Positions 12,250 to 23,930 are shown, counted from the first letter of the stretch. The stretch is 64,000 bases of DNA from Bimuria novae-zelandiae CBS 107.79 (GCA_010015655.1 ML976771.1:62001-126000), one strand, 5' to 3'. Notes: generated from the sequence alone by a model not told the origin. A program made the numbers and translations.

Positions 12250-14028
12250 TTAATTAGAAAATGGCCTGTGCGTAGTGTATAGAACCTCTTTACTAACGTC
12301 GCTAGCTCTCTACACTAAATCGTCTCTCTCCCTACGCAACCTCTTACGCTATTTACGCTCCTAATCCTCTCTATATACGTTTGCGGCACCCTCCTCATCG
12401 CTCTCTATAAGTCTATTATACCTAGATCGCCACCGAATCGCCATCCTGCGGAGGCGGAGGAGCAACGGTACTAGTAATATAAAATACTACTTTTATACGG
12501 CGTACGGTATCCCCGCGTTAGATAGATCTATTAGTATATTAAGGTTAATTTGCCCCCGTTAAATAACATTATTAAACACCTAATTAACTTTAGGTAGCTC
12601 TCTAGCTAGTGCTTAGTCTCTTTACTAGTTAAAGAAGTGCCAAGTTTAATAGGCAAGCTCTACCATGTTTTTATAAGTTAAGTCTTACTATACTAACGTT
12701 AAAAAGCTCCCTAAGGTCGTAGACGGCGTCTTAACCTATTACTACTAGCTAATAATTTAACTCTGTGCTAACTAGCTTATAAAGAGAGAGCTAGCGGCGA
12801 TAACCTTCATAAAGTCGTCTATATTAAGCTCGGATCTGGTACCTTTTTTGGCTAATTTCTGCGACGCCTTCTCCTTTACAGACCTCTCTCTGGCCAGCGA
12901 GAGACTCAGGCGTATATTGTCATGTGGCTCGTCGACTATACACCTGCCCTTTGTTATATCGCGCGCCTATACCGCCACTATAGTACTGCTCGCTAGGTAA
13001 TAGTTCTCGAAACGATTAGGTTGCCCAGGCGTACGTTTAACCTAGCACACGTATAGATAGTTACTATAGTAGGTATCCTAGCATCGCTATTAATTACGTA
13101 TAGCGACTATAGGGTTCTTACTAATAGCAATATGTGCGAGGACTTCTAGCAGGTTATATAACTAGCGCTAAGTTGTGATAAGTCGCGGCGGAGAGCTCTA
13201 AGAGCTCTGCGAGCTAAATACCCCCTTATTACGTGTCTAATTATTTTAGCTAGTTTCTAGCTCTAATAGCGTTAAATTAAAGTTAACGTAAGTTATCTTA
13301 GTAATAGACTCCTTCTTTAACTTATACGCGCGCTCGACGACCTGCATAAAGGTAACGCTATTATTACGTTTAAGAGACTACGTAAGTCTCTATTGCTCGG
13401 GTATCCGTGGTATATATATAACCGCGGTTAAGTTTTTTACCGTAGTTTTAATAGGGGGAGTTAACTCTAAGAGGTTTTATATAATATTATCTACCTACTA
13501 CTAGAGCTCTGCGCAGAAGTACGTACATATTCTTATTTTAGTATTAAAATTAGTCCTAACTTCCTCTTTACGTAGGAACGCGCGCTAGCGGCAGGTAACA
13601 TATAGCTTAACTTTATATAATTCTAGTAATTTGTTAAATGCCCCCTTATTACAGGTTTAGCTATTATTATTAATCTCTAGTAGCGGCGTTAGCGCGTTAA
13701 CTTCGTTAAAAATTAAAGCCTGCTTGTTGTCGTTAAATACCCCCCTATTACGCGAATACTCTTTCTTTAGTAACGCAGGTCTCTAAGCTAACTAAGGTTC
13801 TTCGTCCTTGGGGTAATTATCAACGTATATATAAAAGTCGTCGTCGTTAACGCCCTCTAGCAGAGGTTATTCCTCCTCTATAGGTCCTTCCTTCTCTATA
13901 CTGGCAAATCGTACGACGGCCAGGGGTGCCCTCGTTAATGGGGCTTTTTTTAGCGCCCTGCGCTTCCTCGGAGGGTTGCGGCCAGCGTCAAACACCTGTT
14001 TTGCCTTCCTTTTGCGGGTACTCGGCAT
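12250..14028 (-). pseudogene. Second, antisense ORF of the Tc1-type element, unknown function
   Basis: From an ATG at 14028 the minus strand reads a continuous but stop-ridden frame beginning MPSTRKRKAKQVFDAG, very basic and able to serve as a nuclear localisation signal. It continues through an acidic stretch (GVNDDDFYIYVDNYPKDEEP) and NRGVFNDNKQALIF to about 13100. Nearer 12450-12250 a further minus-strand frame reads MAIRWRSRYNRLIESDEEG and then an Arg/Glu-rich helix. All stops seen are TAA/TAG at positions explained by RIP, so this was probably a real gene of the transposon, not noise. I recognise no domain. Single ORF or two ORFs cannot be decided by eye. Confidence 0.45.
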
Positions 14029-14428
14029 AATACATTCACTACACGGCAACTAACTGCCTTTATACACCTCGTAGAAAGTTGATTTTCCTGTATTACATCG
14101 TCTCTCATATAATTTTAGGTGTAGGGCGATGAAAGCGGGGAAGCGATTACCTAAAAAGCGTGCAGCCACTCAGAAACTCGCCCCAAGTGGGTCGGGACGG
14201 TCTTTTGCAAAGCGTTATACCGTGCTGACTAAAATCCGATTTTCTCAATTGCTACAACAGGTGTCCTGCAAAAACAGCAGTAAACCAGCAAGATCGCCAT
14301 TGCAGTTTCCAAAGACATTATATTTGAAGTTTATATTTTGTGTAAAGACTTGCTTCCTAACGCAGCTGACGTCCTTGTTGCCTGTGTTGCCTGTACCGGA
14401 AACCACATCACAATACCACATCGCCACC

Positions 14429-16040
14429 ATGGCCAAACGCAAGCGCAACAACGCCCACGCATCAATCTCCATCAAATCAAAAGGCCCTCCAACCCCGCCG
14501 CAAGACTCCTCAAGCTTGAATGCGCCTTCCACAATCAATGCTGTCACCTCGCCGGAGGAAGTCGAGATCGCAGTTGAAACACTGCAAGCCCTAGCAGAAC
14601 ACCGGTCACTCATCAAATCAAAAGCATGTAAAGACCTTAGAACTGCGGTATATGCGTTCAAGCAGGCGAGCACGACTGGAATGATCGCCGCTGGTAAGTT
14701 ACCATCGCAGATTATGGTAGAGGGTGGCTAAGCAGAATATGCAGAGGGCGCCAACCTCACAGCGCGGATATCCGCCGCGCTCACAGATGCGCGGTACCTA
14801 GACGCTCGAATATTACTATCAGAGATGCGCATTCGCAACGAGACCCCGTCTTTAGGTGCTCTATGCCGCTGGGTGCGCACCTTGGATGTAATATCCGGTC
14901 TATCCATCCACGTGCGCGTGCCAGACCAGGACGTCGTGGGCACAAATGCGCGTAATGGCGAACTAATTCAAGTACTGGACGCTATACTGCGCGTCACTGG
15001 ATCAAGCGATACCACTTCCCACGGCATCTCCGCATGTCCAGGCCAAATTTCGCTGCAAGAAACCTGGGACCTAAGAGGTAGCACAGAACCCACACAGCAC
15101 ATCCGTCGCAGCATCGGAGACAAGTCCATCTTCGCTTCCTGCGCCCCTGACCTCAAGTCAAAGTTCCGAGCAATAGGAACAACCCCAGGCCCAGCCCGGA
15201 AACCTCCAAACCTCCACCCCGCCATCCTGTTCGCCTCCCAGGACAACACGCTCCCTCTCGGTCCAGGTCCCAAAACCACCGTGCACAAGCACCCGCTCGT
15301 CCCGCACCTTCGTCTCATCCGCGAAGTGCTCACTCCAGCGGAATGCGCATCCATCATCGCGGCTGGCGAAACAATGGAGTTCATTCCCGATGCGCCACTG
15401 CGGCCACAAGGCGAAGATACCAGCGTGCTCGCGCACAACTTTTACTGGATCGTCGACCAGGCGTTCCACGACGCGCTATGGGAGCGCGTAAAAAGCTTTG
15501 TGCCCGCAGAGAAAGAAGGAAGGAAAGTCAGAGGAATCAACCGGCGGTTTAGAGTCTATCGGTACGTGCCGGGGGCGGAGTATAGGTGTCACATCGGTAC
15601 GTTTTCCTCACTCTTTCCTGCTATTCCTTTCTTTTCACCTTGATTTATTGTGGGGATGGCTTAGTAGCGCTGCTGTGAATGCCAGGCTGACCAAAGTGCG
15701 TACAGACGGCGCATGGCCCCCCTCCTCTATCGACGCCCAGACCGACACCTACATCTATGACTCCTCCCCGCCCTCCGCGAGGCAATCCTCTCTCTACACC
15801 TTCCTTATCTACCTCAACGACGACTTTAAGGGCGGCGAAACTACCTTCTTCATCCCGAGCGTCAAGGAAGGCGTCCTGAACGCGTACCCGGTTAAGCCTA
15901 TCATGGGCAGCGTGGCCGTGTTTCCGCACGGCGAGGCGCAGGATGCGCTGTTGCATGAGGGCACGGGCGTGGTGGAGGGTGCGAAGTATGTTATTAGGAC
16001 GGATGTCGAGTATGATGTTGATCCTACGCCTGGGGCCTAG
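14429..16040 (+). CDS. Prolyl 4-hydroxylase-like 2-oxoglutarate/Fe(II) dioxygenase
   Basis: A three-exon gene: 14429-14693, 14745-15596 and 15706-16040, giving 483 residues. Intron 1 is 51 nt (GTAAGT...CAG); it is a multiple of three and contains the only in-frame stop (TAA at 14729). Intron 2 is 109 nt (GTACGT...CAG, branch-like GCTGACC), and splits the Asp codon of the iron site. The start has the context CCACCATGG. The N-terminal third is Lys/Ser-rich with a helical stretch and unknown role. The C-terminal part is the P4Hc fold: LREVLTPAECASII-type opening at about 300, the iron ligands His371 and Asp373 (HID) and His456 (LLHEG), and Lys466, ten residues after the distal His as in prolyl 4-hydroxylases, to bind 2-oxoglutarate. 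FKGGETTFF is the usual strand before the distal site. No signal peptide is evident, so a cytosolic or nuclear enzyme is likelier than a collagen-type one. Substrate unknown. Confidence 0.9.
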
Positions 16041-16274
16041 GGCGGTGGATGTATATTGTATTTTCTGTCATCGCTCTGCCAGCGAGCAGCTCTGCATATC
16101 TGGCGGTTCTCTTTCTTTTGAAGGAGTTAAGAAAGGGAAAATCGGGCGAAGCACTCACACTGATCGAAGACTGGATACAACTCGAACACAAGTTCGCAGC
16201 CATCGTCTCTGATCTATATTTCACCGCAGAAACCACTCAGATTAATATAAATACGCCGCTACAATGAATGGGTA

Positions 16275-17776
16275 TCACACCGACGCCTTCCCAATGCACT
16301 CGACCTTAAACCGCAGCTCCTCCAACGCCCCCGCATCCACAATATTCCTCCCATCAAACACAAACATCGGCCTCCTCATCAACGCCGTCACCCGCTTCCA
16401 ATCCACCTTCCTCCCCTCATGTCCCGAGTCGCGCCTCCCTTCTGCGCGATTGCTAAACTCGTCCACTCTGTTAAAATAATCACCGCGTCCGCACCCGCAC
16501 AAGCATCGTACGCCGACTCGCACACCACGAGCTGTTCCTCTGCATACTCCAAGCGGGACATCGTCGCCTTAAGCTCCATCTTAATCTGCGCCTCCTTAAC
16601 CAACGGATCGTAAATCTTCACATTCGCCCCCTCAGTGAGAACATTATCGATGACCGTAATCGCAGCCGTTTCCCTCGTATCCCCGGTATCCTTCTTATAC
16701 GCGAACCCAAAAACCGCCAGCGTCTTCCCTCTCAGACTATTATACAAACACTGCACGAAGCGCCGCGTAAACCGGTCTTTTTGGTACTCATTAATATCGA
16801 CAATAGCGCGCCAGTAGTCCGCGACTTCGAACAGGTGCAGCGACTCGGCGATGTACGCGAGCGAGAGGATGTCCTTTCGGAAACAGCTCCCGCCTAACCC
16901 AACGGAGGCTTTGAGGATGCGCGACCCGATGCGTGCGTCAAGCCCGATGGCGAACGAGACTTCGTCGATGTCGGCGCCGACGGATTCGCACATTGCGGAG
17001 AGCGCGTTTACGCTGCTAATGCGCTGCGCGACGAGCGCGTTCGCAGCGAACTTAACGAGCTCAGAGCTGTACAGGTTAATGGTGATGATGAGGTCTACGT
17101 CGACCCACGCTGCGTAGACGTCCGCGAGGGCCTGCGCTGCTGCGAGGCCGCGCGGTGTCTTCAGCGAGCCGATAAGGATGCGGTCGGGATTGAGAAGATT
17201 CGATATCGCAGTGCCTTCGGCAAGGAATTCGGGATTGGAGAGGATCTCGAAATGGAGGCATGGTTTCGCAGTCGCGGCGAGGACGTCGCGGAGGGTATCG
17301 GCGGCTCCACACGGCACTGTGCTTTTCTCGACTATGATTTTGCTGCTCTCTGCAACTTCACCAATCTTGCGAACGGCGGACTCCAGATATGACAACTCTG
17401 ATGCGTGACCGGCGCCGCGCCCTAAAGATTTGGTGGGTGTGTTGACGCTCAATAAGATGAGTTCTGCTTCTGCGATGCAACGGTCAACATCCGTGGAAAA
17501 GAAGAGTTTGGGGGCTCGTTTGGGTGATTTAGTGTCGCGTGCCGCTCTCACGACATCCAAGAGACCGGGCTCGTATATGGGAAGATCATCGCTCTACCAT
17601 GCTGCGATTCGCTCTTGGTTGTAATCAACGACAGTGACTTGAATGTCGGGGTTCTTGCTGGCAATGACAGCGGACGTTGGCCCTCCTACATAACCGGCAC
17701 CTATGCAGCCAGAGTTGTCAACAATCAAACATAGGTCAAAATTTTGTTTGATTTTGTTTGACTCGGCCAAATCCAA
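16275..17776 (-). pseudogene. UDP-glucose 6-dehydrogenase, broken by a stop and a frameshift
   Basis: The enzyme family oxidises UDP-glucose to UDP-glucuronate with NAD. The frame shows the NAD-binding [38 protein letters not shown], the catalytic-cysteine box GGSCFRKDI, the fold hinge FGFAYKKDTGDTRE and the C-terminal FVFDGRNI. Two lesions break it: an in-frame TAG at 17596-17594, and loss of one base near 16465 after ILTEW, so the DEFSN...FVFDGRNI tail is in another frame. No ATG is visible upstream of the NAD motif before transposon sequence begins at 17841, so the 5' end and promoter also seem lost. Base composition is that of a normal gene. It converges on the prolyl-hydroxylase gene with 234 bp between stops. 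The lesions could be sequencing errors, but two plus a missing start point to a real pseudogene. Confidence 0.85.
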
Positions 17777-17840
17777 ATAAACAAAAGTCTCCGCTGCTAT
17801 TTTAATAGGGTAAATAAATAAAATAGTAAATTATTATTAA

Positions 17841-18082
17841 TGTTGAGAATATATGGGTTCAGTCCAGATTGGTGGAAGGTAGGCTTGTGGTACTTGCTAT
17901 ACAGAAGAGTGCCAAGCCTGGTGGTCCCTGCTCGATTATATAGATTGTACCTTACGATAGCTTGTTCTATCTAGTACGCTACACACGATAGTTAATATAA
18001 TATGTTATAGCTACCCCGCCTTGTCCCTCACCTACTTAGTTATTTATAGTAGTTATACTACTAGAGGGACCTTATTCTAATA
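17841..18082 (+). repeat. 5' LTR of the Copia element
   Basis: 242 bp, beginning TGTTGAGAATATATGG and ending TTCTAATA (an original CA end turned to TA). Compared with the 3' LTR, nearly all differences are C-to-T or G-to-A, and the mutated state is mostly in this copy. A tRNA-primer-like GGTTATAAGCC follows immediately. Confidence 0.92.
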
Positions 18083-18089
18083 GGTTATA

Positions 18090-18708
18090 AGCCTAGTTAC
18101 TAACTAACGTTATTATTTCTCTAGAGTCGCGCAGGACTTAGCTATAATTCGTAAAAGGAATTAGTCACTACTAGAGTTGCGCAGGACTTAGATTTAAGAA
18201 GGAATTAAACCTTAAGAGTTACGCAGGACTTAGCTATAATTCGCGAAAGAAATTAGTCATTGTGTGAGGTTTGATGTTTGCCACTGAGCTGATGGCTTGT
18301 TTTCCTTTTGTTTGTTTTTGATGTTTGCCACCGAGCTGATGGCTTATTTTCCTTTTGTTTGCTGTTTGCCAGTTATCTAGGATGTTTGCGCCTGGGTATA
18401 TAGGAGATAGCTTACCTCTAGAGGCAGACGGGGGATAGACATTAGTTATTTGGTTCACACATTGACTAGAGTCGCGCAGGACTTAGATTCAAGCAGGAAT
18501 TAACTTCACCTATACACACCTTCTCCACGCTCGAGAATTGACAACAACTGCACCGCCTGCAGCATAACGCATCGCCTGCATCACCTCATCGCCTGCATCG
18601 CCTGCATCGCCTGCATCGCCTGCATTGTCTGCACCACCTGCATCGCCCGCATCGCCCGCATCGCCTGCAATCGACACATGTGAGCCTCCTCACGTCCGAA
18701 CACATATA
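18090..18708. repeat. Copia leader with three families of tandem repeats
   Basis: Between LTR and gag lie: four copies of GAGTCGCGCAGGACTTAG or its RIP variants (about 18124, 18173, 18215, 18471); two 47-bp copies beginning GATGTTTGCCA at 18273 and 18320; and a 9-bp microsatellite CATCGCCTG from about 18550 to 18669, around a dozen degenerate copies. These regions are less RIP-mutated than gag. The repeats could be part of the retroelement leader or a later capture. Confidence 0.75.
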
Positions 18709-21700
18709 ATGGCCAAAGAGAAGGGACAGTAGGAGATTCCTAAACTCATAGCAGAGAATTATGATAGTTAGTTCCGCCAGAATAAAGTTAAGCTAAGAGG
18801 GAAAAGAGTCTTTTACGTGTGCGAGAGAAGCCTGGAGGAGCACTACTAAATTACTACTACTAAAGACCTGTTAGATGCTATAAAAGGACTAGATATTATA
18901 GATAATAAGACTGTTAAGGCCCGCATTAATGTTAACAAGAGAGATAAGTACCTAGAGGATAAGGCAATTATAATTAACCTTTTATTTAAATCTCTTAGCG
19001 ATAATAACTAGGCCCTAGTTAATAAGTATAACACTACCTTCTAGTTCTAGGCTTACCTGCGAAAGAAGTACACCCAAGCTAACACTATTGCTACTAATAT
19101 ATACATGACTAGGATCTAGACATTTATATTCGATTCTAAGAGCATAATTATTAGATTATAGGAAAAGCTAAAAGATTACTAGCGTAAGCTTGTCTTAGCA
19201 GACGCTAACACTAATAAAGCCTATAAAAATGCTACATTACTACTTATTCTTATTAGATTACTCCCTCTAAGTTTTAAGACTATAATTAACACCCTAAATG
19301 CTCAGCTTAACCTTACTGTTAAACAAAAGCTCAAGTTTCTGGAAGAGAAGGAGGTCCAAGACTAGTAAGATACTAATAAACAAGCTCTTCTAGCATTCCG
19401 AAAAGCCCACAAGTACGTTCCGCCCCACAAGCGAGGCAACAGGGAGCTATTATCTAACTCCGAACCTAGCGCTACGTCTGGCATCTAGTGCTACCTTTGC
19501 GACGAATCTCACTACATGCGAGACTATTCAAAGCTTGTGAAGGCTCGAAAGCTCCTAAGGGAATATAAAGCTAAAAAGAAGCAAAGGAAGAAGAAGCCGT
19601 TCCCTCTAAAGCTACCTAAGTCGCCTGTTAAGTCTAGGAAATCTAACAAAAAGACTAGTAAAGCATATAGAGCTAAAGAAGAAGCTAGGTTAGAATTAGA
19701 GCTAAAGATATTAACTAATACCTTAGACTTAGAGGATAAGGAAATTAAGACATGCCGTCTCTTAAAAGACATTATTAGTAAGGCCTCTCTATCTACCTAG
19801 GCCGGCGACACTGGCGCTTCCTCACACATATCTAACTAACCCTTATTATTTAGACGGATGATCAAGATTAAGCGAAGACTTGTTCAGGTTAGAGGGGGAG
19901 AGTTATATGTAGACTAGAAGGGAGAAGCTTAAGTAGTATATAAAGATAGATCCTTAACATGGCTTTTAGATGTACTGCTTGTACCTAATCTTAAAGTTAA
20001 TCTATTATTAAGGAGACAAATTTACGTAGTAGGCCTAAAGGATTAATTTAACTTAAATATACTGCGTTTTAAACTAGGAAAGAAGATAATTATTAAAGCA
20101 ACTATAGACGATGGCTTTTATATAGTGTTACACATTGCTAATGGATACTAAGAGACAGTATTCCCAAGCACAGAACAGCATACACTAGTAGAATTTAACG
20201 AAACAGAATTCAAGGCTAGTAAAAAAGAGAAATACTTACTATATTATAAACGCTTCGCACACCTAGGGCCTGCAAAGATCGCGAAGCTCCACGAAGTTAC
20301 AACCCTCTAGAAGAAGATTTAAGTGCTAGAAAAGATAGAACTTTGCGAAGTCTGCGCCTTAATAAAGATAAGGAATAGCATCCCTAAGTAGCTAAGAGAG
20401 CATAAGGCTACAAAGCTAGCTTTAATATAGTTTAACATTACAGGACCCTTTCTAATATCTCTAAGAGGAAACTAATGGTTCCTCCTTATTATTAACAGCT
20501 ACACGCGAAAGAACTAGGTTATCCCGTTAAAGCATAAGGAAGATATATAAAAGGAACTTAAAGTCTAAAAGACCTTTATTAAATATTAAACTAACGAAAA
20601 GGTTAAAGCTACTAGGACTAATAACGCACTAGAACTCTTATAACAAGTTAAGGAATAGAGAGTTACACAAGGAGTGGAACTATAGCCTACTATAATTACG
20701 TTATTACATTAAAATAGACTAGCTAAGCGAAATATCCAAACTATAGAAGCTAATATAAGAGCAATACTCAAGGACGCTAGTCTACTAATTAAGTTCTAGG
20801 ACAAAGCTATAGAGGCAGACACATACATGCGAAACCGCACTAATACAGGACCTATAATTAATAGAAAGCAAGTCAGCCCTAAAGAGGCTTTTACGGGAAA
20901 GACGCCATCTATTAACTATATCCGTATATAGGGGAGCAAGTGCTACTCCTATATCTACCCTAAGATAATTCTAGCAAATTAATAACACGACAAGCTTATA
21001 GACCGCGGCAGAGTTAGAGTATTTATAGGCTATTCTAAGATAATAAACAAGCAGTTCAAGTTCTATTCGCCAGAGCTAGGGTACACATCAAGAACAAGCC
21101 GATTGTTAGTGGACGAAAACACCCCTGGAGGAAAAGTTAAACTACGACTGCGAAATATCCCAGCTGGACTATAAGGGACACAGAACACAATACCAGACCG
21201 AAAACCAAGAGGAAGACCCAGGAAGGTTCTAGGGACTAATACTAGGATTAATACTAAGGAAAACTAACGCCCTATTCTTGTTTAACTAGCGGAACTAATA
21301 GAGATAACTTTTGCAGAGCTAATGGAACCAACTTCTGTAGAACTAATAGAACCAACTTCTGCAGAAACGATGGAACCAACTTCTATAGAACTAATAGAAC
21401 TAACTTCTGCAGAACTAATAGAACCAAATTCTACAGAACTAAATTCCGGGCTAATAAAGCGTAGAAGAGGAAGACTAAGGAAGCTAACTACTGTTCCTCC
21501 TATTGCCCTACCTTAAGACGAGCGAGTACCTGACTTGGTGAACGAAGAGCTTAGAAAACCTGTTAAAGTCTTGCTAGAAGCTCTACGATACTTTACAAGA
21601 GAGTCTAAACGCAAAAGGTCTAGCAAAGACACTATAGAAGATAAAAGATTCTAGAAAATTATTAAAGCTATGCTAGCACAAGTCGACTTTACGGATAAAT

Positions 21701-23295
21701 AAGCACAGATTTTTAAGAAAGCTTTTCTAGTAACTAAGATTGTAGGAATTCGGATTCCCTAGATATATTAATAAGCTATCCACGACCCAAAGCACGGAAA
21801 TTAATGGAAAGCAGTAGTGCTAGAGGAGATAATTTTACTAATAGAAAATAGAACCTAGGAAGAAGTCTTTCCGGCAAAAGACGCAAATATAGTTAACTTA
21901 AAGTAGGTTTTTATAATTAAGACTAAGCTAGACAGGATAGTTAAATAATTTAAGGCACGCCTTGTGGCAAGGGGTTTTACCTAAGTATAGGAAATTAACT
22001 ATAATAAGACCTTTACGCCGACTGTCTGCATAAATACCTTACGTCTATTCCTAGCCACTATCGTAGCAGAAGACTTGGAATGTTTTCATTATAACATCAA
22101 GAATGCGTTTACCAAGTCTTACCTTAAGGAACAGATCCTCCTTAAGCCACTTAAAGGAGTTTATATTAAGAAAGGACATGTTCTAAAAGTCCTTTAAAGC
22201 CTATACGGACTGAAGCAAGCTACTTATAACTAGAACCTATTAATAAAGAAAGAGCTTCTTGCATGGGGATTTGTACAAAGCCTGGCAGACCCTTGTATAT
22301 TTGTCCATAAGGAGAGAAAGATTCGAATCCTAGTCTACGTTAACGACGTCCTTGCAGCGGCAAAGGAACAATCTCAGACTGAGTAGTTCTAAAAGAAGCT
22401 TTCTAGACGATTCAACGCCAAGAACCTGGGGGAGGTACATAAAGTCCTTAGAGTGCGAGTTACAAGAGATAGAAAGCACTATACAATCTTCCTTAACTAA
22501 GAGCAATACCTACGCGTAGTACTTAATAAGTTTAGAATATTAAGCAAGAAGCATAAAGACAGAAAGATTCTATTTACTAATTACACCTTATTTAGGCTAA
22601 CTACTAATAATAACACCTGAATTAACATGACTAAGTACTAGCAGGGAATTAGAAGCCTAATATTTACTATAGTTCTTACACGTCTAGATATTGTATTCAC
22701 CCTTAGAAAACTGAGCTAATACATAAGCGATCCAGCAAAACACCATGGCCATGCATTAAAGAACCTATTACGGTACCTTAGGTTAATAGTCACAATAAAA
22801 CTATGCTATAGACTAGGGGGAGCACACTTATAATTTGTTGTCTACTTAGATACTAACTGGGCAAGCGATACTATAGACTAAAAGAGCGTCTTAGGAAGCA
22901 CTGCAATGTTTTATAAAGGTCTAATATTATAGTCTAGTAAGAAGTAACAATTAGTTGCAATATTAAGTTGCGAATCTGAGTATATTGCACTATCGACATG
23001 CTGCAAGCAAGGCTAGTAGATTGCTCAAGTGTTTAGAGACCTTGGATTCCCAAAGTACATTGGAAAAGACACTAACAAGGTCCAGATACTAGGCGACAAT
23101 CAGGGCGCTATTGCACTCACAAAGAATCCTCACCTTCACGAAAGATCAAAGCATATCGATGTCTGTTATCACTTTGTCAGGGACCTGGCAGAACAAGGTA
23201 GACTTAATGTAGCCTACGTGCTAACTGCAGACATAGTTACTAATAGAATGACAAAGCCTTTGCAGCGAGTGGCATTTAAGAGATTTAAGAACTAA
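18709..23295 (+). pseudogene. Copia gag-pol polyprotein, RIP-inactivated
   Basis: From ATG 18709 to the stop at 23293 the reading frame is 1528 codons with no net indel, interrupted only by TAA/TAG. Order of domains: gag (ENYDS, FYVCERSLEEHY); a CCHC knuckle CYLCDESHYMRDY at about 19489, whose last Cys has become Tyr; the aspartic protease GDTGASSHIS at about 19803; the GAG-pre-integrase region (HLGPAKIAKL, CEVCA); integrase FNITGPF and RTNNALEL, where both catalytic Asp positions are now Asn; reverse transcriptase (ARLVARGFT, IKNAFT, YVNDV in place of YVDDV, about 22334); and RNase H (LGDNQGAIALTKNPH, ERSKHIDV), which is open from 23029 to 23295. Confidence 0.92.
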
Positions 23296-23335
23296 CTAGG
23301 AGTTATCTATGGACTAGACCTGTCCTGAGGGGGAG

Positions 23336-23577
23336 TGTTAAGAATATATGGGTTCAGTCTAGATTGGTGGAAGGTAGGCTTATGGTACTTGCTGTATAGA
23401 AGAGTGCCAAGCCTGGTGGTCCCTGCTCGATTATACAGATTGTACCTCACGATAGCTTGTTCTATCTGGTACGCTACACACGATAGTCAATACAATACGT
23501 TGTAGCCACCCCGCCTTGTCCCTCACCTACTCGGTTATTCATAGTAGTCATACTACTAGAGGGACCTTGTTCCAATA
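23336..23577 (+). repeat. 3' LTR of the Copia element
   Basis: 242 bp, same length as the 5' LTR, beginning TGTTAAGAATATATGG and ending TTCCAATA. It keeps many CpA and TpG steps that the 5' LTR has lost. Confidence 0.92.
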
Positions 23578-23930
23578 TATAATAAAATTATTTACTAGTT
23601 TCTATACTTATTATATCTAGGCGAAGACCTAATATAATTTTATTTTAATATAGACTAAGCGTTAAGAGATAAAGGTAAAATAGCGTTAAATAGTTATAAA
23701 GCTTTAGGTAGCGTAGTATTAGGTCCTTAACTTAGAAGAAGCGTTAGCTACCGCGGAAAAAAAAGAGTGTTATTATAAGCTTAAAAAAATTATATTAATA
23801 GAGGAGTTAGAGGCTTTAGAACGTATAGCTAAGATTTTTAACTCTTCTTTTTTTAAAAGTATAACTACGGGCGTTCTTCTTCTATTTTTATTATTATAAC
23901 CTATATCTAACTTAAGCTAGTTATAGGCTA
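23578..23930. other. AT-rich RIP-mutated sequence, unassigned
   Basis: Lies between the Copia 3' LTR and the recognisable end of the minus-strand Gypsy element. A Lys/Glu-rich plus-strand stretch near 23765-23845 looks helical but has no recognisable family. The 3' LTR of the Gypsy element should be here and was not found, so this end is probably rearranged. Confidence 0.35.

Larger units (their letters stand above)
10783..14234 (+). mobile_element. Tc1-type DNA transposon with inverted repeats and a second ORF
   Basis: A 3.45-kb element bounded by inverted repeats of roughly 130 bp. The core is a perfect 28-bp match between 10813-10840 and 14186-14213. Further inward, matching words include GGTAATCGCTTCCCC and AATTATATGAG...GACGATGTAAT on both sides. 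The outer limit is taken from TTTTAG at 10783 and CTAAAA at 14229, and is approximate. Inside are a Tc1-like transposase on the plus strand and an unrelated long frame on the minus strand. The inside is heavily RIP-mutated; the outer ends are less so. It sits between the GFA and prolyl-hydroxylase genes. Confidence 0.75.
17841..23577 (+). mobile_element. Complete Ty1/Copia retrotransposon, RIP-mutated
   Basis: A 5.7-kb element with two 242-bp direct LTRs (17841-18082 and 23336-23577) around one gag-pol frame, with the polypurine run GAGGGGGAG directly before the 3' LTR. The 5-bp flanks (ATTAA and TATAA) do not match, so either the target duplication has decayed or one flank was rearranged. 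RIP is clearly heavier in the 5' part than at the 3' end. Confidence 0.92.

Noticed and set aside
14129..14428. N-terminal 100-residue extension of the prolyl-hydroxylase-like gene
   Set aside because: Its first 100 bp fall inside the Tc1-type inverted repeat, and the Kozak-type ATG at 14429 fits better.
15158..15469. Several 70-160-residue frames antisense to the prolyl-hydroxylase, Nudix, HET and RelA/SpoT genes
   Set aside because: Shadows of GC-rich real exons; no family signal of their own.
18550..18669. Array of short repeats that might suggest CRISPR
   Set aside because: The units are 9 bp, contiguous and without spacers, in a eukaryotic retrotransposon leader; a microsatellite.
17836..23582. 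Target-site duplication for the Copia element
   Set aside because: ATTAA and TATAA differ by changes that RIP cannot explain, so no duplication is claimed.
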